Source: Isoetes taiwanensis (Eukaryota > Streptophyta > Lycopodiopsida > Isoetales > Isoetaceae). Taken from it: DNA of 64,000 nucleotides. Made by a program: the position numbers and the translations under genes. Location: contig JAJEKV010000005.1 in assembly GCA_021234155.1 (NCBI GenBank), positions 25,726,863-25,790,862 of the forward strand, in the 5' to 3' direction. Under the pieces are notes generated by a model. It searched no databases, was not told the origin of the DNA, and was given only the letters and a program-made list of their open reading frames with translations. How positions within the stretch are numbered: the first letter of the stretch is position 1; each line of letters begins with the position of its first letter. Positions 1 to 11,929 of the stretch are shown here, piece after piece.

Positions 1-700
1 GGATGGGTGGGACGGGGTGGACGTAACAGCCGGCCTGCCAGCGTGCGATAGGAGAATAATGGTTAAGGGGCATTAGCGCCGAGTGGCGTGAAACCAAACA
101 ACCAGGTGGGCAGGCTGGGCTGGAGGATTAAGAACTGAAATTTTCTTCGTGCTTGTTGATCCATCCCGAGGTTGATTGGCGAGCTGGTTGATAAGCGTGA
201 TTGCTGAAGGCAGGTGGCTTCAGAAGAAGAGCAGGGCCAGCAGACCTTGTTTGCCATTGGCAATCCAGTTGATGGCAGAGTGAAGCGATTAGATGTGGTC
301 GATTAGTGCGAAATTTTGAAACATGGAAGTTGAGGAACCGTAGTGGTGGTATGACCCACTCTTGGCGGTGATAACAGGCTTTAGAAGGATCAAAGGGCGT
401 GTGTTGGGTCCAGTTGTTGCTTATTCTTGATAGAGTTGATTGGATTCGCGCGCTGCGGTGGTGGGCTGGCGATAATGCGATTATTCGCTGCGTTGTTGTT
501 TTGCACTTGATAAACGGTTGTTCGCGGGCGGTGTAGGAATGGTCGCAGTGCATCTTCCAGGTAGCATGATTGCACATATTTGCATCTGATGGCCAGACCA
601 TTGGTGGAGTTGCACTCGATTCGCCCGAGTAGCCTTGATATTATTCTGAGATATAGCACGGTCGGCTAGCGGCTATGGTTAGGCGTGTTGAGGGGTTGAA
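1..700. other. No recognised feature
   Basis: Both strands carry short open frames, the longest 157 codons on the minus strand, but none shows a motif, compositional pattern or protein family I recognise. Nothing here is supported as a gene. Confidence 0.5.
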
Positions 701-1258
701 CATTAGAGGAAATTTGAGATCTCATTTCATCCCATAAGAATCCTCCAATGGAATGGCTACCCACTATTAAGCTGCGGTGTCTCTTGACACCAACGCTTCA
801 TTCTTTGTTTTTCCACATAACTTTTGATCCACTTGCATGAGAAATATTTGCGGCGTTTGTTGCATTAGATCTTGTGAAATAAAAGATCTTTCCAATGATA
901 TATGGTTATGATGTATTTCAATATGGTCATATCGTTAACCTTAAAAATATATATGGTTTTGCTTATTTCTTATATATTTATATAAAAGATGTATGAATGG
1001 GTTATCACTAGATATAGATGCTTGTGAAGAAAGACGAATCCATTGCTACAAAAAAGTTTTTGAATCAGTTACGGATCAAAAGTTATAATGAAAAATATTA
1101 CTCTACGAAGTTAGTTGCAATTTGCATTAATTACTGGTACGCCACATATCTTTGGAATGAGATATGGAGCTCTTCTCTTATTGGACGGTTTAAAAATTTG
1201 ACATGGCATTTAAGCATCCCTTAATGGGACAAAATGTGATCTCATTTTTCCTCTAATG
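701..1258. mobile_element. Fold-back MITE-like element with about 40-bp terminal inverted repeats
   Basis: The left end reads CATTAGAGGAAA then TGAGATCTCATTT, and the right end read on the opposite strand starts CATTAGAGGAAA then TGAGATCACATTT. Similarity runs for roughly 40 bases. Subterminal parts also pair: CATAACTTTTGATCC near 817 and its complement near 1070-1095. The interior is AT-rich and non-coding. A clear target-site duplication was not found, so the superfamily is unknown. The inverted ends are seen directly; calling it a non-autonomous DNA transposon is inference. Confidence 0.6.
816..905 (+). repeat. Dispersed repeat motif (CATAACTTTTGA...GATCTTTCCAATGATATA), copy 1
   Basis: This stretch resembles segments at 40,253-40,333 and 53,352-53,430, with an inverted trace near 55,828-55,866. 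Shared landmarks in order are a TAACTTnTGA box, a run of T residues, a GCATTGnAAAGC-like box, and GATCTTT followed by GATA. Copy 1 lies inside the fold-back element at 701-1258. The role is unknown; it may be part of several mobile elements. Confidence 0.4.
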
Positions 1259-3235
1259 GCGATCTGATGGAACCATGGCTGGGTGGAAGGAATGAGGGAG
1301 CTCACAGAAGAATAGCATCACCACGGGAGGAAACATTGGTAGTGATTGTGAGATCGATAGCTTGCTCAAAGTCGGTTATGAATTATTCAGTCAGCATGAA
1401 GTCAGGACGCTGGAGGAAGTCCTTGGAGAAACGGACCAAGATGCAGCTCTGTGTGGGGTACTCCTTGTGAGTTTCTTTGTGAGAATGTGAAGCGATACGC
1501 AAATCGAGGCGGACTCAGGTGGGCTCTTGTTGAAGGTCATTGAGTTGCTTGAGATGAAGTTGATCATCATCAAATTACGTCCCATAGTGAGAAAAGCGGA
1601 GTTCTCATTTCTGACCAATCTTGTTTTCAGTGGCTTTGTTGGACATGAGCCACAGTGATAAAGGAAGCGAGGGAGGTGGTGGAAAAGATGTGGAATTTCA
1701 GTTGAGGTTGTGCATGACCATTGGGACAGCGAGCCTCAAGAGGTATTCTTCCATGTGGGCACGAGCACTGGTCTAAAGAGGTTTGCCTTTAGGTGTTGCC
1801 CGAAAGGTGGGATAAGTCCCGACAGGGTCGAGGTGAAGGTGAAAGTGCTTGAAACGGGCCGGGGGAGCTGGATAGGGATATATTAGGGGGAGTTGGTGGT
1901 GGCATGGTGCTGAAGGACCTTGATAGCCGGGGTGGCTGGGGAAGTGCTTGAAGGTGCGAGCGATGATTTTGAGTGATGGGTTATGCTTGAGGGGAAGAAG
2001 CGGTGGGAAGAATGTAGGGAAGGGAAATTCACAGGGGTAAAAGAGACATGTGGATATCCACCTTGCAGGTGGAGATGATGGTTGTGAAGAGTATGGCGGA
2101 AGAATGATGGATGTAGGCGCAATAAAGGTATAGAAGTAAAGGTTGAGAAGGTGGAGCGATAGAATATACGATAATATCGATAATTGTGGCTGAGAACATG
2201 ACAATGTTTACTGCAGAATTTGGAATTTGGATAGAGACATACGAGGGTGGGTGCGGCGGCCCAGGCCTATAGGCGAATGTAGCTCCCCTCGATGTCGCGG
2301 TCCCATACATATCACGAACAACTTCGATGGCTGATATGGCTCCAAGCGGTATGATAGGAAAGAAAAAGCTATTGCGGTTTGGACCGACGCAGCGAAGAAG
2401 AAGCGAATCGGACGGCGGCCAGCGGTGTTTAAGTGGGTTGGGGAACCTCACAAGGCGACCCTCTGTGGCGAGGACGGAATCCTGTGAGGAGAATCGAGAG
2501 GACTATCCGCGGGATTTACAAGAGAACAAGAAGAAGAAAAGCGAGAACAAAAGAGAACAATAGAGAGGGAAAATGAAATGCGCTTCCTTGATGTTGGTGA
2601 CATCATGAGCTCATAGCAATGGAAAGCGAAAAGAACCAGACTCCGAGCTCATCTAAAAGCCGTGGCAAACTCTACTCATATATATGGTACAATGGCACGG
2701 CTTAATACTTGGTACTGATCCTACGGTAGGCTTCTGGAAGGAGAGCGATTTCACGAGGAATCATGCAGTTACCTCTTAGAGATACCTAGAAGAATCCTGC
2801 CCGGCGTGGCCTTCGCTTGGCGAGGCGGTGTGAACGTCTATGCAGGCTGCCTCTTAAATGAGACCGAGCTTTGACTGCGTGCGGTACACGCCCAGTCTTC
2901 TATTTGGGCTTTTGATGGCTGACCCGTGCATGCTGTGGATGCTGGAAAGCGGCTTGGTGAGTGTTATGAATAGTCCATGCAGAGCCGCAGGGACTAACAG
3001 TCGAACCATAGATGTCGGGATTGGCAGGGCTTTATAGCGCCATCTTCCTTTTACATGGGGCGTCGCGTTTCCCTTCAGCAGGTACCGTATTTTATGCATA
3101 GAAAGGCAAGAGAACGTTGGATTTATCACACATGTTTAAGTTCTCCAATATATAGGTGTTCAAATATGATAATAAATTAATTCTGTACATGGCTTTTGTG
3201 CAAAGAGGGGTATAGTATTTTCTTTTACTCATGTA
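1259..3235. other. No recognised gene; GC-richer stretch near 1.8-2.5 kb
   Basis: Around 1,770-2,560 the composition is richer in G and C than the neighbours, and overlapping minus-strand frames (2029-2451 and 1773-2204) stay open for about 140 codons each. They are rich in serine, proline, histidine and isoleucine, and I recognise no domain. They may be a decayed exon or chance. Nothing else is identifiable. Confidence 0.3.
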
Positions 3236-3574
3236 TTGAAATTGTACTACAGATTCATGGTAGTTTGCAAGCATAAGCAGAACAAAATGGTTGAACTAGA
3301 AAACCGAGGTTTCACATTACTCTTTCCTCAAAATATTATGTTGGATGACAAGTTAATTTTGCAAAGATACTCACGAACTTATTACAGCTACCATTTTGTT
3401 GGTGGACTAGCGATAAGCGATGGAACTATCCCAAGGATCTTGTTTATGGTTGCAATCAAATTAATCTGCGCTTTCATTTTAGCTTCAGGTCATCTCGGCG
3501 TGCTGAGTATCGGCTCCGGTTCTTGTTATTCCTCTTTCTTCAAATTTGAATTGGTACATTTGATGCTAGCGTAA
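3236..3574 (+). other. Unrecognised 112-codon open frame
   Basis: The frame is open for 112 codons with an ATG start and contains one hydrophobic stretch in its second half (around residues 70-88). No family is recognised, and there is no support from neighbours. It may be a chance frame in AT-rich DNA. The flank from 3,575 to 4,040 holds nothing I can identify. Confidence 0.15.
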
Positions 3575-4040
3575 TTCTAATTAAACTCTCCCAAACTGCT
3601 TAGTTTCTTAGGCGAGATTAGAGGCTGTTCTATTATCTTTTGGTAGGTCCACACATCCGTTGTAGGAGTATTACAAGTCATTTTATCATGAGAACATTTG
3701 TATGGGATTTTTGGCCATTGTGCTACAATATTTAAGAATATTTTGCGCCAATGTGTTTTAGAGATGCTTGTACAATATTGTAAAGGTATTAAAGAGGTCC
3801 TACAAGATCATGCTTTGTGTGTTGCATGTTGAATTCCATTACTTGTAGAAAGGTAAAAGCCATTTACTCATTGTAGGTCTACCAAGTTGTTTCTAACATT
3901 TTAGTATAGTTTTGTATCGTTGTTGTTTCTAATATGTGAAATTCCTTTCCTAGGGGCCCGAAGGTGGAAATTTTTAATATAGCAATGAACCGTAACTATC
4001 GATGCCGATAATTAATAGCAGACCATTGCGTAACTTGTTT

Positions 4041-4395
4041 TAAAATCCAAATCCCCCTTAAACCCCCTTTGGACTTTGGGTGCGTATTCACCACTGAGAG
4101 TGACTCAGAATAGCGAGAGTACATTGGATAGGCATAACTTCACCCTTATTCGAAATCTACTGCAGATGCGTGAAGTTCCTCGTTTGTGGGGTATGCAAGA
4201 ATTACAAAATTTGCCTATCTTGTATAAACAAGATTTACCGGAAATATATAAGATTTGGAAAACAAAATACTACATAGCAGTCTATTTTGATTTTTGCATG
4301 CGTGCAAAAAGCCAGAAATTATAAGAGGCTCATTTTACGCCCTAGTACCCCAGTGTGAATATACTAAACAAAGGGGGGTTTAAGGAAGTTTAATT
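4041..4395 (+). mobile_element. Small TIR element, copy 1 (both ends present)
   Basis: The left end contains CCCCTTAAACCCCCTTT then GGGTGCGTATTCAC. The right end is its inverted partner, GTGAATAT then AAAGGGGGGTTTAAGG. The interior shares GAAGTTCCTCGTTTGTGGGG with the copies at 6.2, 43.7 and 54.9 kb. No transposase frame is present, so it would be non-autonomous. The right end is followed by sequence (TTTAAATGTAAT onward to about 4,490) related to the flank of the other copies. This is the only copy in the window with both ends visible. Confidence 0.65.
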
Positions 4396-4412
4396 TAAAT
4401 GTAATTTGGATA

Positions 4413-5940
4413 GTTTGTAGGTAATTTAGTATTGTGGTAATTATAATGTTGGATATATACTAAAAAAATTTAGAATTGGGGCCTAAAACAAACATATATG
4501 TAAAAACATGCTAAACATTTAAGCATGTAGCAATAATATGTAATATCTAATATCTAGCATTACCGGCAAAAAAAAAAAAACTAATATGAAGCACGGTAAC
4601 TATATAATATTATAGCATAAATGTAATTTTTGAGTACATGGATTTAAAAGCATATTGTTTAAAATTTATTAAGTCATTAGAGAGGCGGCCAAGAGTATCA
4701 TAGCAATTTTGAAGCACTCAAAATGGATGAAAGCGGCTTAAGATCGATACACATCTTAGTTGATTTTACATCGGCGATGCGAGTTAGCTTTATTGCTAGC
4801 GCCCGTAAAGCCCCAATACAACCAACCAACCAACCAATACATAATAACAACACGCATCAATGGGTCTTACGCGCATGTAGAGTGGTGGTTGCGGCGATGG
4901 TGTGAGGACTAATTGAACTTGATCTTCATTTTATTGGACCTGCAGTACTTTTGACAATGATGTTTTGGATAAACATCATGTTAACCAGGGCATCGAATGT
5001 CATGTGGAATTAGTGGATTGAGAGATTCTATAATGCATGAGCGTAAAAGGGAAAGAAATTGGTTAGATTGATATTAATTTAGAAATAGAATTTCACTAGT
5101 GAAATAAAATTGAATCAATAAAAGCGTTTGACGATATGCTCTACAATAATGTTTTATTCACAAACCTTTAGTAATGAAATAAATTGATCAAAATAAAAAC
5201 TGAACATTGATATGCTGGAAACAATAATGTTTATTCTGAAGCTTATTGCATGAAGACAACAACATCAAGCGTTACTCACAGAGCGTAATTGGTGAGTTCA
5301 GCAAGGTGTTGACGCTTTTCCTCCAGTTTTTAAAGCACTGGTTTTAACAAATTGAAGAGAATGCGGTTGGTGATGTAGGTAGGTTCCTGTATGATGGAAG
5401 CTGAGATGAAGGATAGAGGTTTTGAAGCAAGAAGCTTGCTCTGTTAGCATTCCGTGTTGTTGCCCATTCACGACTATTTCTCTTTCAGGTGAAATCATTG
5501 TTTTATCCATATGATTTTGGATGCTCCCTTATAGCCTTTGTTTGGCGAGGCGATGCATACTTGCGACTCGGCATGGAATAATCACTTTGTTATTATTGCA
5601 CAAAATCCATTTGTTGATTGAGGCTGAAGGCTGGTTGCTATGAATAATCGGTAGACCAGAATATCAATAGTTGAGCAGCGGAGGGCCTAAAACTCTAAAC
5701 TCTGTCCAGAATACGCAGCAAATCTTGAAACGGAGACAAATTAACGGAAAGGAAACAGGGGTTTTGCAGCATTGCATTGTAGAACCGAGAGAAAACCAAT
5801 ATCTTGTAAAAATACCATTATATTAGCGGAAGAAACATTAAAAAACAAATACCTTTGTAAAATGTGAGCAAAAGTCATACAGGTGACAGCACCTTCCATC
5901 GACAAACATCACTCAGGCAGCAAGAATCCAGAGGAGACGA
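4413..5940. other. AT-rich DNA without a recognised gene
   Basis: The stretch holds the decayed flank of the TIR element up to about 4,490, a poly-A run near 4,568-4,580 and a short CAAC/ACCA repeat near 4,820-4,840. No coding motif was seen on either strand. Confidence 0.45.
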
Positions 5941-6012
5941 AGTGCACATGCACATGCACATGCATGCACATGCACATGCACATGCCTGCGATGCACATGC
6001 ATGCATGCCGCG
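5941..6012. repeat. CACATG/GCATGC microsatellite
   Basis: Repeated CACATG and ATGCACATG units run for about 70 bases, interrupted near 5,985. Open frames over it on both strands are products of the repeat, being rich in His, Met, Cys and Ala, and are not taken as genes. Confidence 0.9.
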
Positions 6013-6284
6013 CTGCACATGCGCTGCACGCCGCTGCGCAATGTTCATGCTATCGCAGAGAAAGACAACAACCTCGGATTGTTTGAACAAAAGTCGCGAG
6101 CGCAAAGGGTGCACTCTAGAAATACTATTTAGTACACCTCGATGATGAATACGCTTGTGAAATCATAGAAAAACCATGTGAAGCGTGTAAAAACAAAAGT
6201 AACCCACATTTATTATGCTACATATTCATGGGGGTTATGTGAACGTGAGAACTGAAAATTTACAATACATGTACAAAATTAACA

Positions 6285-6515
6285 CCATAAAGTATATTAT
6301 CACAAAACCTTATAGTATTTTGCAAACCTTTATGCTCTGATTATGCTTAAAAACTTGTACATACCCACAAGCGAGGGATGGTTATGTATGAATCGGATCT
6401 TGGAATAAAGGGGGCCCAAATATGCCATCAAACTGACTCGTTACTGGAGTAACCCCGTCGGTACCCAAACCAAAGGGGTTTTAGGGGGTTTAGGTTAAAT
6501 GTGTTGGATGCAATG
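6285..6515 (-). mobile_element. TIR element, copy 2 (partial, diverged)
   Basis: In order it carries CTTATAGTATTTTGC, a CCCACAAGCGAGG box and the terminal block ACCCAAACCAAAGGGG followed by GGGGTTTAGG. It then passes into TTAAATGTGTTGGATGCAATGG, the same flank seen beside the 43 and 55 kb copies. Its interior is in the same orientation as the 54.9 kb copy, opposite to copy 1. The far end is not recognisable. Confidence 0.55.
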
Positions 6516-6530
6516 GTCTATATTAATTAA

Positions 6531-8130
6531 TGTTAATGATAGTTATCTTTGACTTCAGCAAGGGTAGCATCCAAAAAAAACAAGGTGATGTGCACGGAGT
6601 GTTGCCCTCTGGTGGCTTGAGGGTGTGTTTGCATGTATTTTTATTTTGTCTAAATTTGTTTAGTTGCATACCTAATCTCGTAGCAAAGAACCTTATTCCA
6701 TCTTCAAAACCTACATAGGCTCAGCGAGCATTATTTGTTAATGCCCCAAGTACGTAAGCATTTATATATATATGTTTAACTAAGCTTGAAGGGTAGTGAT
6801 TTTATTCTTGGGTTATTGCAGGAATGAGTTAGTCTCATAGATACATATTGGTGGTATGGTACAGTGTTCTTACTGCTTTTAGGGTTGTAAATTCGCCCAT
6901 AAGCGGTGAATTCATTCTACGAATTGCTTGACTAGAGGCGAGTGCTTAGGGTTGTATTAGAGAAGTTATTCTGAGAGATGTAGTTCTCTTTGTTGCGCCT
7001 GATACGGTATTAGTAGGAAAAGCAATCTTGACCGAGATTAAAGCCATTGGGATAGCTCATGTGAATCAGATCAAGATCAGGGCTGGATTGAAATGGTTTA
7101 TGTCTGGTGATAGATGCTGAGAGAAGGCGTATGATGGCCTTTATTAACTCCCTTATTTTGCCTGATGGTTCAGAGATTTTTGAGCTAGTCTAGTTGAAGG
7201 AGTACCTCCATGACCGGCCCTCCTCCTTTTACCCGGATAAGTTTGCGCACTCAAGAGAATTGTACACAATTTTTTTGTCCTCTTCGAAGGTATTCCACGT
7301 TCAATGAGGGGGCTTGCGTCCCGGAGAGAAATCCCTCAGGTCTAGCATGGTCACGGGTGTGCTGAAGCCCGGTCACCACATCCCGGCAACCCCTGCATTA
7401 CGTGCGGAGCTTACTCCCTAAAATCAAAGCCGACATAGCACCCACTCGAGGTCCTAGGGCGTCCTTATAAGAGCCCGTCTCCTGCGTGGAAGTGTAGAGA
7501 CCTGACCCAATGATCGACTATAAGCGCTTTCAGGAATCATGTAGCGAGCTAGGCAAGATCCACCCCGTTTCTATATGCTCAGTTATGGTGTGAATCCACC
7601 GGCATAGCATCTCAATCAGGTGAACAACATTACGCCGAGAACAAGGTTGCAAATTAATGAGGGTCGTGCGGCACTCCTGACTTTCCAGAGCCCTCCTATA
7701 AAAGGTACCACTCTTTAAAGAATTGAGCTTTTGTAGAAGTTTTGGAATTTCAAGGTCTTGTTTGGCAGGATCCTTTTTGACGACCTTGTTTTGTGAAGAA
7801 AGCACGCAAAATGGCAAAATTCAGTTGTATGAATATACGATCTCGCCGAAGAGCGGAATTAATAAAACATGTAAATATAGTACGAAAAGAATAATAAATA
7901 TTTTATTATTTACACATCAATAATAGCAATAATTTAATGTAATACTTTGGAGTGTTGTCCACAGGCTAATAATTAGACAGCGTGCGTTAGGGTTACCGAT
8001 GTATTCTTGAGGTTTCACTTCACGTGATGGCATAAATCTTTCAAACTAGAAAGAGGTTGTTGCGGTATTTCTTTGGTATAGCAATCATGGAAGTGGTAGC
8101 AGATATACTGACACTTGCACATAGCGAGCG
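6531..8130. other. No recognised feature
   Basis: A GC-richer block near 7,190-7,500 shows no motif I can name in any frame. The rest is AT-rich and unremarkable. Confidence 0.4.
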
Positions 8131-8427
8131 TTATTTCTTCATCCTCTCTAAGGTCTTGCATACGCTCTTTTCTTTAATAGCCCACCAGTGCACTTGCTCT
8201 TTCCTTTTCTTCTTGCAGAATTTCTTAGAACATCTCTTGCACACGAACATCGCGTCTTTTTGCCTCTTTAAGTACAATGGTGCCTCTTTCACGTGAATTA
8301 CGGTCCTTCGGCGTCCATCTTTAGATTTCACTAGGACTTTAGTCTGTTCTTCCTTACTAGAAGCATCTAGCTTACTCCTCTCACCCTTCATCTGCGTCAT
8401 GCGATTACATTGCCAAGAAACCCTCAC
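8131..8427 (-). other. Unrecognised 98-codon open frame with lysine-rich C-x2-C motif
   Basis: The frame encodes a strongly basic 98-residue product. Near residues 63-71 it has a CKRCSKKFC cluster surrounded by lysines, which could suggest a small metal-binding or nucleic-acid-binding piece. No second pair of ligands follows that would complete a known zinc finger. No family is recognised and no neighbour supports it. It may be a fragment of a decayed gene or chance. Confidence 0.2.
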
Positions 8428-9098
8428 GCTTTAGTAGATCTAGTATTCTCCTTATGATTTCCGATTGAGCCTCAACTTGTTCTTATAGTGTGTCATGTAC
8501 TTGTGACTTAGGGGCTCATTCTACCAAGTCTAAAATAGGCTGGTTACAGCTATGAATCTGAGGATGTTTCAGGAAGGATATTGTTTGTTCTGTTGTCGAC
8601 TTGGGAGAAAGCACGTCTGATGACACCATTCATTTAATTAATTCGTAGAACGCCCACCAACTTCCATGGAACATGGAAGATTTAAGTATGTTGCTTCTTT
8701 CTTGGGTTATATGAACTACCGCGTCTGCAGGTTTTCGCAAGCGACAAGCTCCTAAACAGGACCTTATGCGAATTGGTTTTCTTGATTTTACGCTATTGTT
8801 TTTTCTTGGGATTTCTGCTTCCTTCTTGCTGCGTATAGCGCTAAATCTAAAAGAAGATAAAAGCGAAGAAAAATCTTATTAGGAATTAAAAGAATTTTTG
8901 TACTCAAGCGGCGTGACGAGTATGACATCTTACCAGCATAATTTTATCCCAAAGGCCTTGTTGTAGACAAAGAGTAGTGCAAGAAAACAAACCCCTTAGG
9001 CAAAGCGATTAAAATACTACTGGATTACATTTTCTTTGTAGAAGCGAGAAGTGCATTAGGAATACACTTTTCGGTTTCCTCGAAATGAACAACGGCGG
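8428..9098. other. No recognised feature
   Basis: AT-rich sequence with scattered stops in all frames and no motif recognised. Confidence 0.4.
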
Positions 9099-9350
9099 GT
9101 GGAAACGAGGTGTATTCAGGGCCTTTGCCCGGCTCTGAAAGCGAAAGTGTATTGAGAGAAAGCGAAGTGTATTTTGGTACATTTCAAACGCAGAGCCTAA
9201 GTGTGATGGGAATACGTACAGCAGGAAAGTGAAGCATATTCGGAGTCATTTGCGGCACATCCATGAAGCCAAAGTGTATTCCCGAGATAAAACAGCTGAT
9301 AATCAAAGTGTATTTTGTACGCTTTTGGTCTCAGGCTCAAGGTGTATTCG
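9099..9350 (+). repeat. Irregularly spaced AAGTGTATT motif cluster
   Basis: The core TGTATT, usually preceded by AAAG, GAAG or AGG, occurs near 9111, 9148, 9168, 9275, 9309 and 9342. There are weaker forms near 9200 and 9235, and an inverted form at about 9060. Spacing varies from 20 to about 100 bases, so this is not a simple tandem repeat. It may be a decayed minisatellite or a cluster of binding-site-like motifs. Confidence 0.4.
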
Positions 9351-10012
9351 AGGAATAGGCATTAGGACGGGAGGTGGAGTGGTACGATATGCTTTCACTG
9401 TCCATGGTTTCTCTGCTTCAGAATCTGGGTCTGTAATTTGTTTGATGGGGCATTGGTGGCATCTGGGAGCTGGAGGCTGGAATCTGGTGGGGTCAAAGTT
9501 CCTTTAAAATACCCCTTACATGCTCTTATTCTATGTGAAGCGAAGTCGTTTAGGCTAACGTCCTGCTCCAGTACGTGGAATGGCACTTTAGTTACCTTTT
9601 AAAGGCAATGTTGCTCGGACTTTAGAGCGATTATTGGTCTTGTGATAGAACGTTCTCGGTGAGAAAGTTTCTCATTTCTCCACCAGGCTATTTGAAGATG
9701 GTAGGTGGTTCCGTGAACAAACTTCTAAGCGCCTTTATTATAGAAACTGGCACCTGGTTTTAGCGGAAGAAACCTTGTTGAACATGTTTTCTCTTAAAGG
9801 CGGACTTCTCAGACTTCTACCTCTACAAAGATGCTTGTTGCTTCTGAGAGATTACTCCAGGAATTATGATACCAGTTACCACTGCACTTTCAAGTATCGC
9901 TAAGTCCAAATACAAGAGATGCGCTTTCCCCTCCTTCCTTTAAAATGCCTGTTGGTAGCAAGCTTCCGCACTTTGTTTCCATTCCGGAATCTGAGGAGGC
10001 TCCACCAGCGAG

Positions 10013-10745
10013 ATGATTATGAACAAGCTACTGACATTTGTAGTTCCTCCTCCAGCATGGCGTACAAGAAATAGAGCTGTGAAGTACATTGGGATTCTCA
10101 CAATTTCTCTCATGGGACTACTTTCGTGGATGGTGGTGCAACCACGTTACTCCTGTTCACAACAGTTGCGACACATGGATTCTGGGAATTTACAGTCTGT
10201 GGCAAGGAGATATATTTGTAAAATTTTCAAAGTTGGGTGCGAGACATCTTGCTTGCAACATCTTCCAGCGGATACATGTATCTTTTAACGCTTGCGCTAT
10301 TGGGGAACAACTTCCGTGGTCTGTTTTCTACAAAACCTTACCTGCCGAGTGGGAGGATGCCTGATTAGAACTCTCTTGGAAGATATAGACACCGGCGGGG
10401 GCTACGAGGATTATATGTTCTCAGTCAATTGGCCCAGGAAAGAAGTTCAAGAAGTAGTTTTAGTTTGAGAGCATGTAGAAGAAGAAATATGGACAGAACA
10501 GAGTGGGGAGACCACAAGAACTAAATCTTTTCATTGGTTGCATCAACCAGTTTTAACATTTGATACGGCGGAGTTAGAGGACAACTCTGATTCGATGACC
10601 TTTGGTGACGAATAACCTACTTGGCTTTATCATGTAAGACCGAGGCTGCCTTTTCACATTAGCCGTAGAACGAATCATGAAATGCTTCATGGTTGCCCGT
10701 TAGGGTCCATCGATGTCTCGAATCTACAAAGCTCTTTGGATAAAA
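10013..10745 (+). pseudogene. Unidentified coding-like relic
   Basis: From about 10,413 to 10,742 one plus-strand frame reads as ordinary protein for 110 codons with only two internal stops (TGA near 10,467 and TAA near 10,612). Readable pieces include FSVNWPRKEVQEVV, FDTAELEDNSDSMTFGDE and RPRLPFHISRRTNHEMLHG. Upstream, 10,013-10,364 is open in two overlapping frames, one ending with LPWSVFYKTLPAEWEDA. The amino-acid mix is unlike random translation of AT-rich DNA, which suggests a broken gene or captured exon. I do not recognise the family. Flanks 9,351-10,012 and 10,746-11,925 hold nothing identifiable. Confidence 0.35.
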
Positions 10746-11929
10746 TCCCATTGGTGAAGTGATCAGCGTGGTTGAAGGTTTATGTATAATCATGCCCTAA
10801 TTTCTTGTGTCATGGATGGAGAAATATTTGAAACATGTGAGAAGTTAACATTACAAAAAGATATCTTCAAAGAATACAAAGAGACTTGCATTCATTTCGG
10901 TACATCTCTTACTCACACTTCACTGCAAACATGGAAAAGTGAATTTGGTCTTAATGAAAATTCTAGGAGACATGAATGTTTGCTCAAGGTGTAAAGAATT
11001 AAAGGGAATTCGATGAAATGCCGAGACAAAGGTCGAGAAAAGAGTAAGCTCAAGTTTTTCCTAATCTCTCACTTGCTAGACATGAACAACAAGCGTGAGA
11101 AACATGACAGAAAAAGCTCTACTTGCCATCTCTTACTTGATATATATACATTTATGGTGGTGGGATGGGATCAAAGACAACTCTACCCCATTTTTAAATG
11201 TTCCAAAGATGTCGGAGAAATGTTTTAAGGTTACCTTGTAGGGTATGACAACAAAAGGAAGTCTAAAGTGCAAGAAGCATTTTCTGTCCAGAAACATGTT
11301 GACGCAGACTCGCAATTACAATTCTTAACAAGGTCTTGTCGAGGAAACCAATTACCACAGATTCTCAACCTGCAAGCGACATTTTCTAGGGAGAACAAGA
11401 ACTAAATGCTCTTTTGCTTGTTGTGCGTAACGCACTTTGGTGGAGCTAGGGATCTTCCGAGGAATGAGTAAAGAGCTCGAGATTTTTACTTATAGGCCAC
11501 TTATGATCAAATGGACCAGATGTTGTTGATTTTTCAGGTGTGCCTTGTGAAAGCTTTTTGTCTTCCCTACTTTGGATTCGAATCATTGAAGATTTCTTAC
11601 ACTCCCATTCGATTGATCCGAGCTTCTCAAGCCTTCCATCCTTTTCATGAAACATGCCACATGACCTCAAGATCATGCCCACAAGCTTTTCATTTCCACA
11701 GAGCAGAGTTGGCTTAGGGATTTTTTCTAGTCAAAACTTCTCTTTCATACATTGTCACACCTCTACCCATCACCATCACCATCTGTAAAACAAAAGAATT
11801 TCGCCAGTTTGGCCACATCCATGGTCTAGGGTCAAATTCTCTCACTAGAAGTCAAGCGGAGGAAGCGCAAGATTCTAAGGGAAGCAACAAAGTCAAAGAT
11901 TTGCCCTAAAGAGTATGCAATATATATGC

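Noticed and set aside
5864-6145. Overlapping open frames rich in His, Met, Cys and Ala on both strands
   Set aside because: They are direct translations of the CACATG microsatellite and are open on both strands for that reason.
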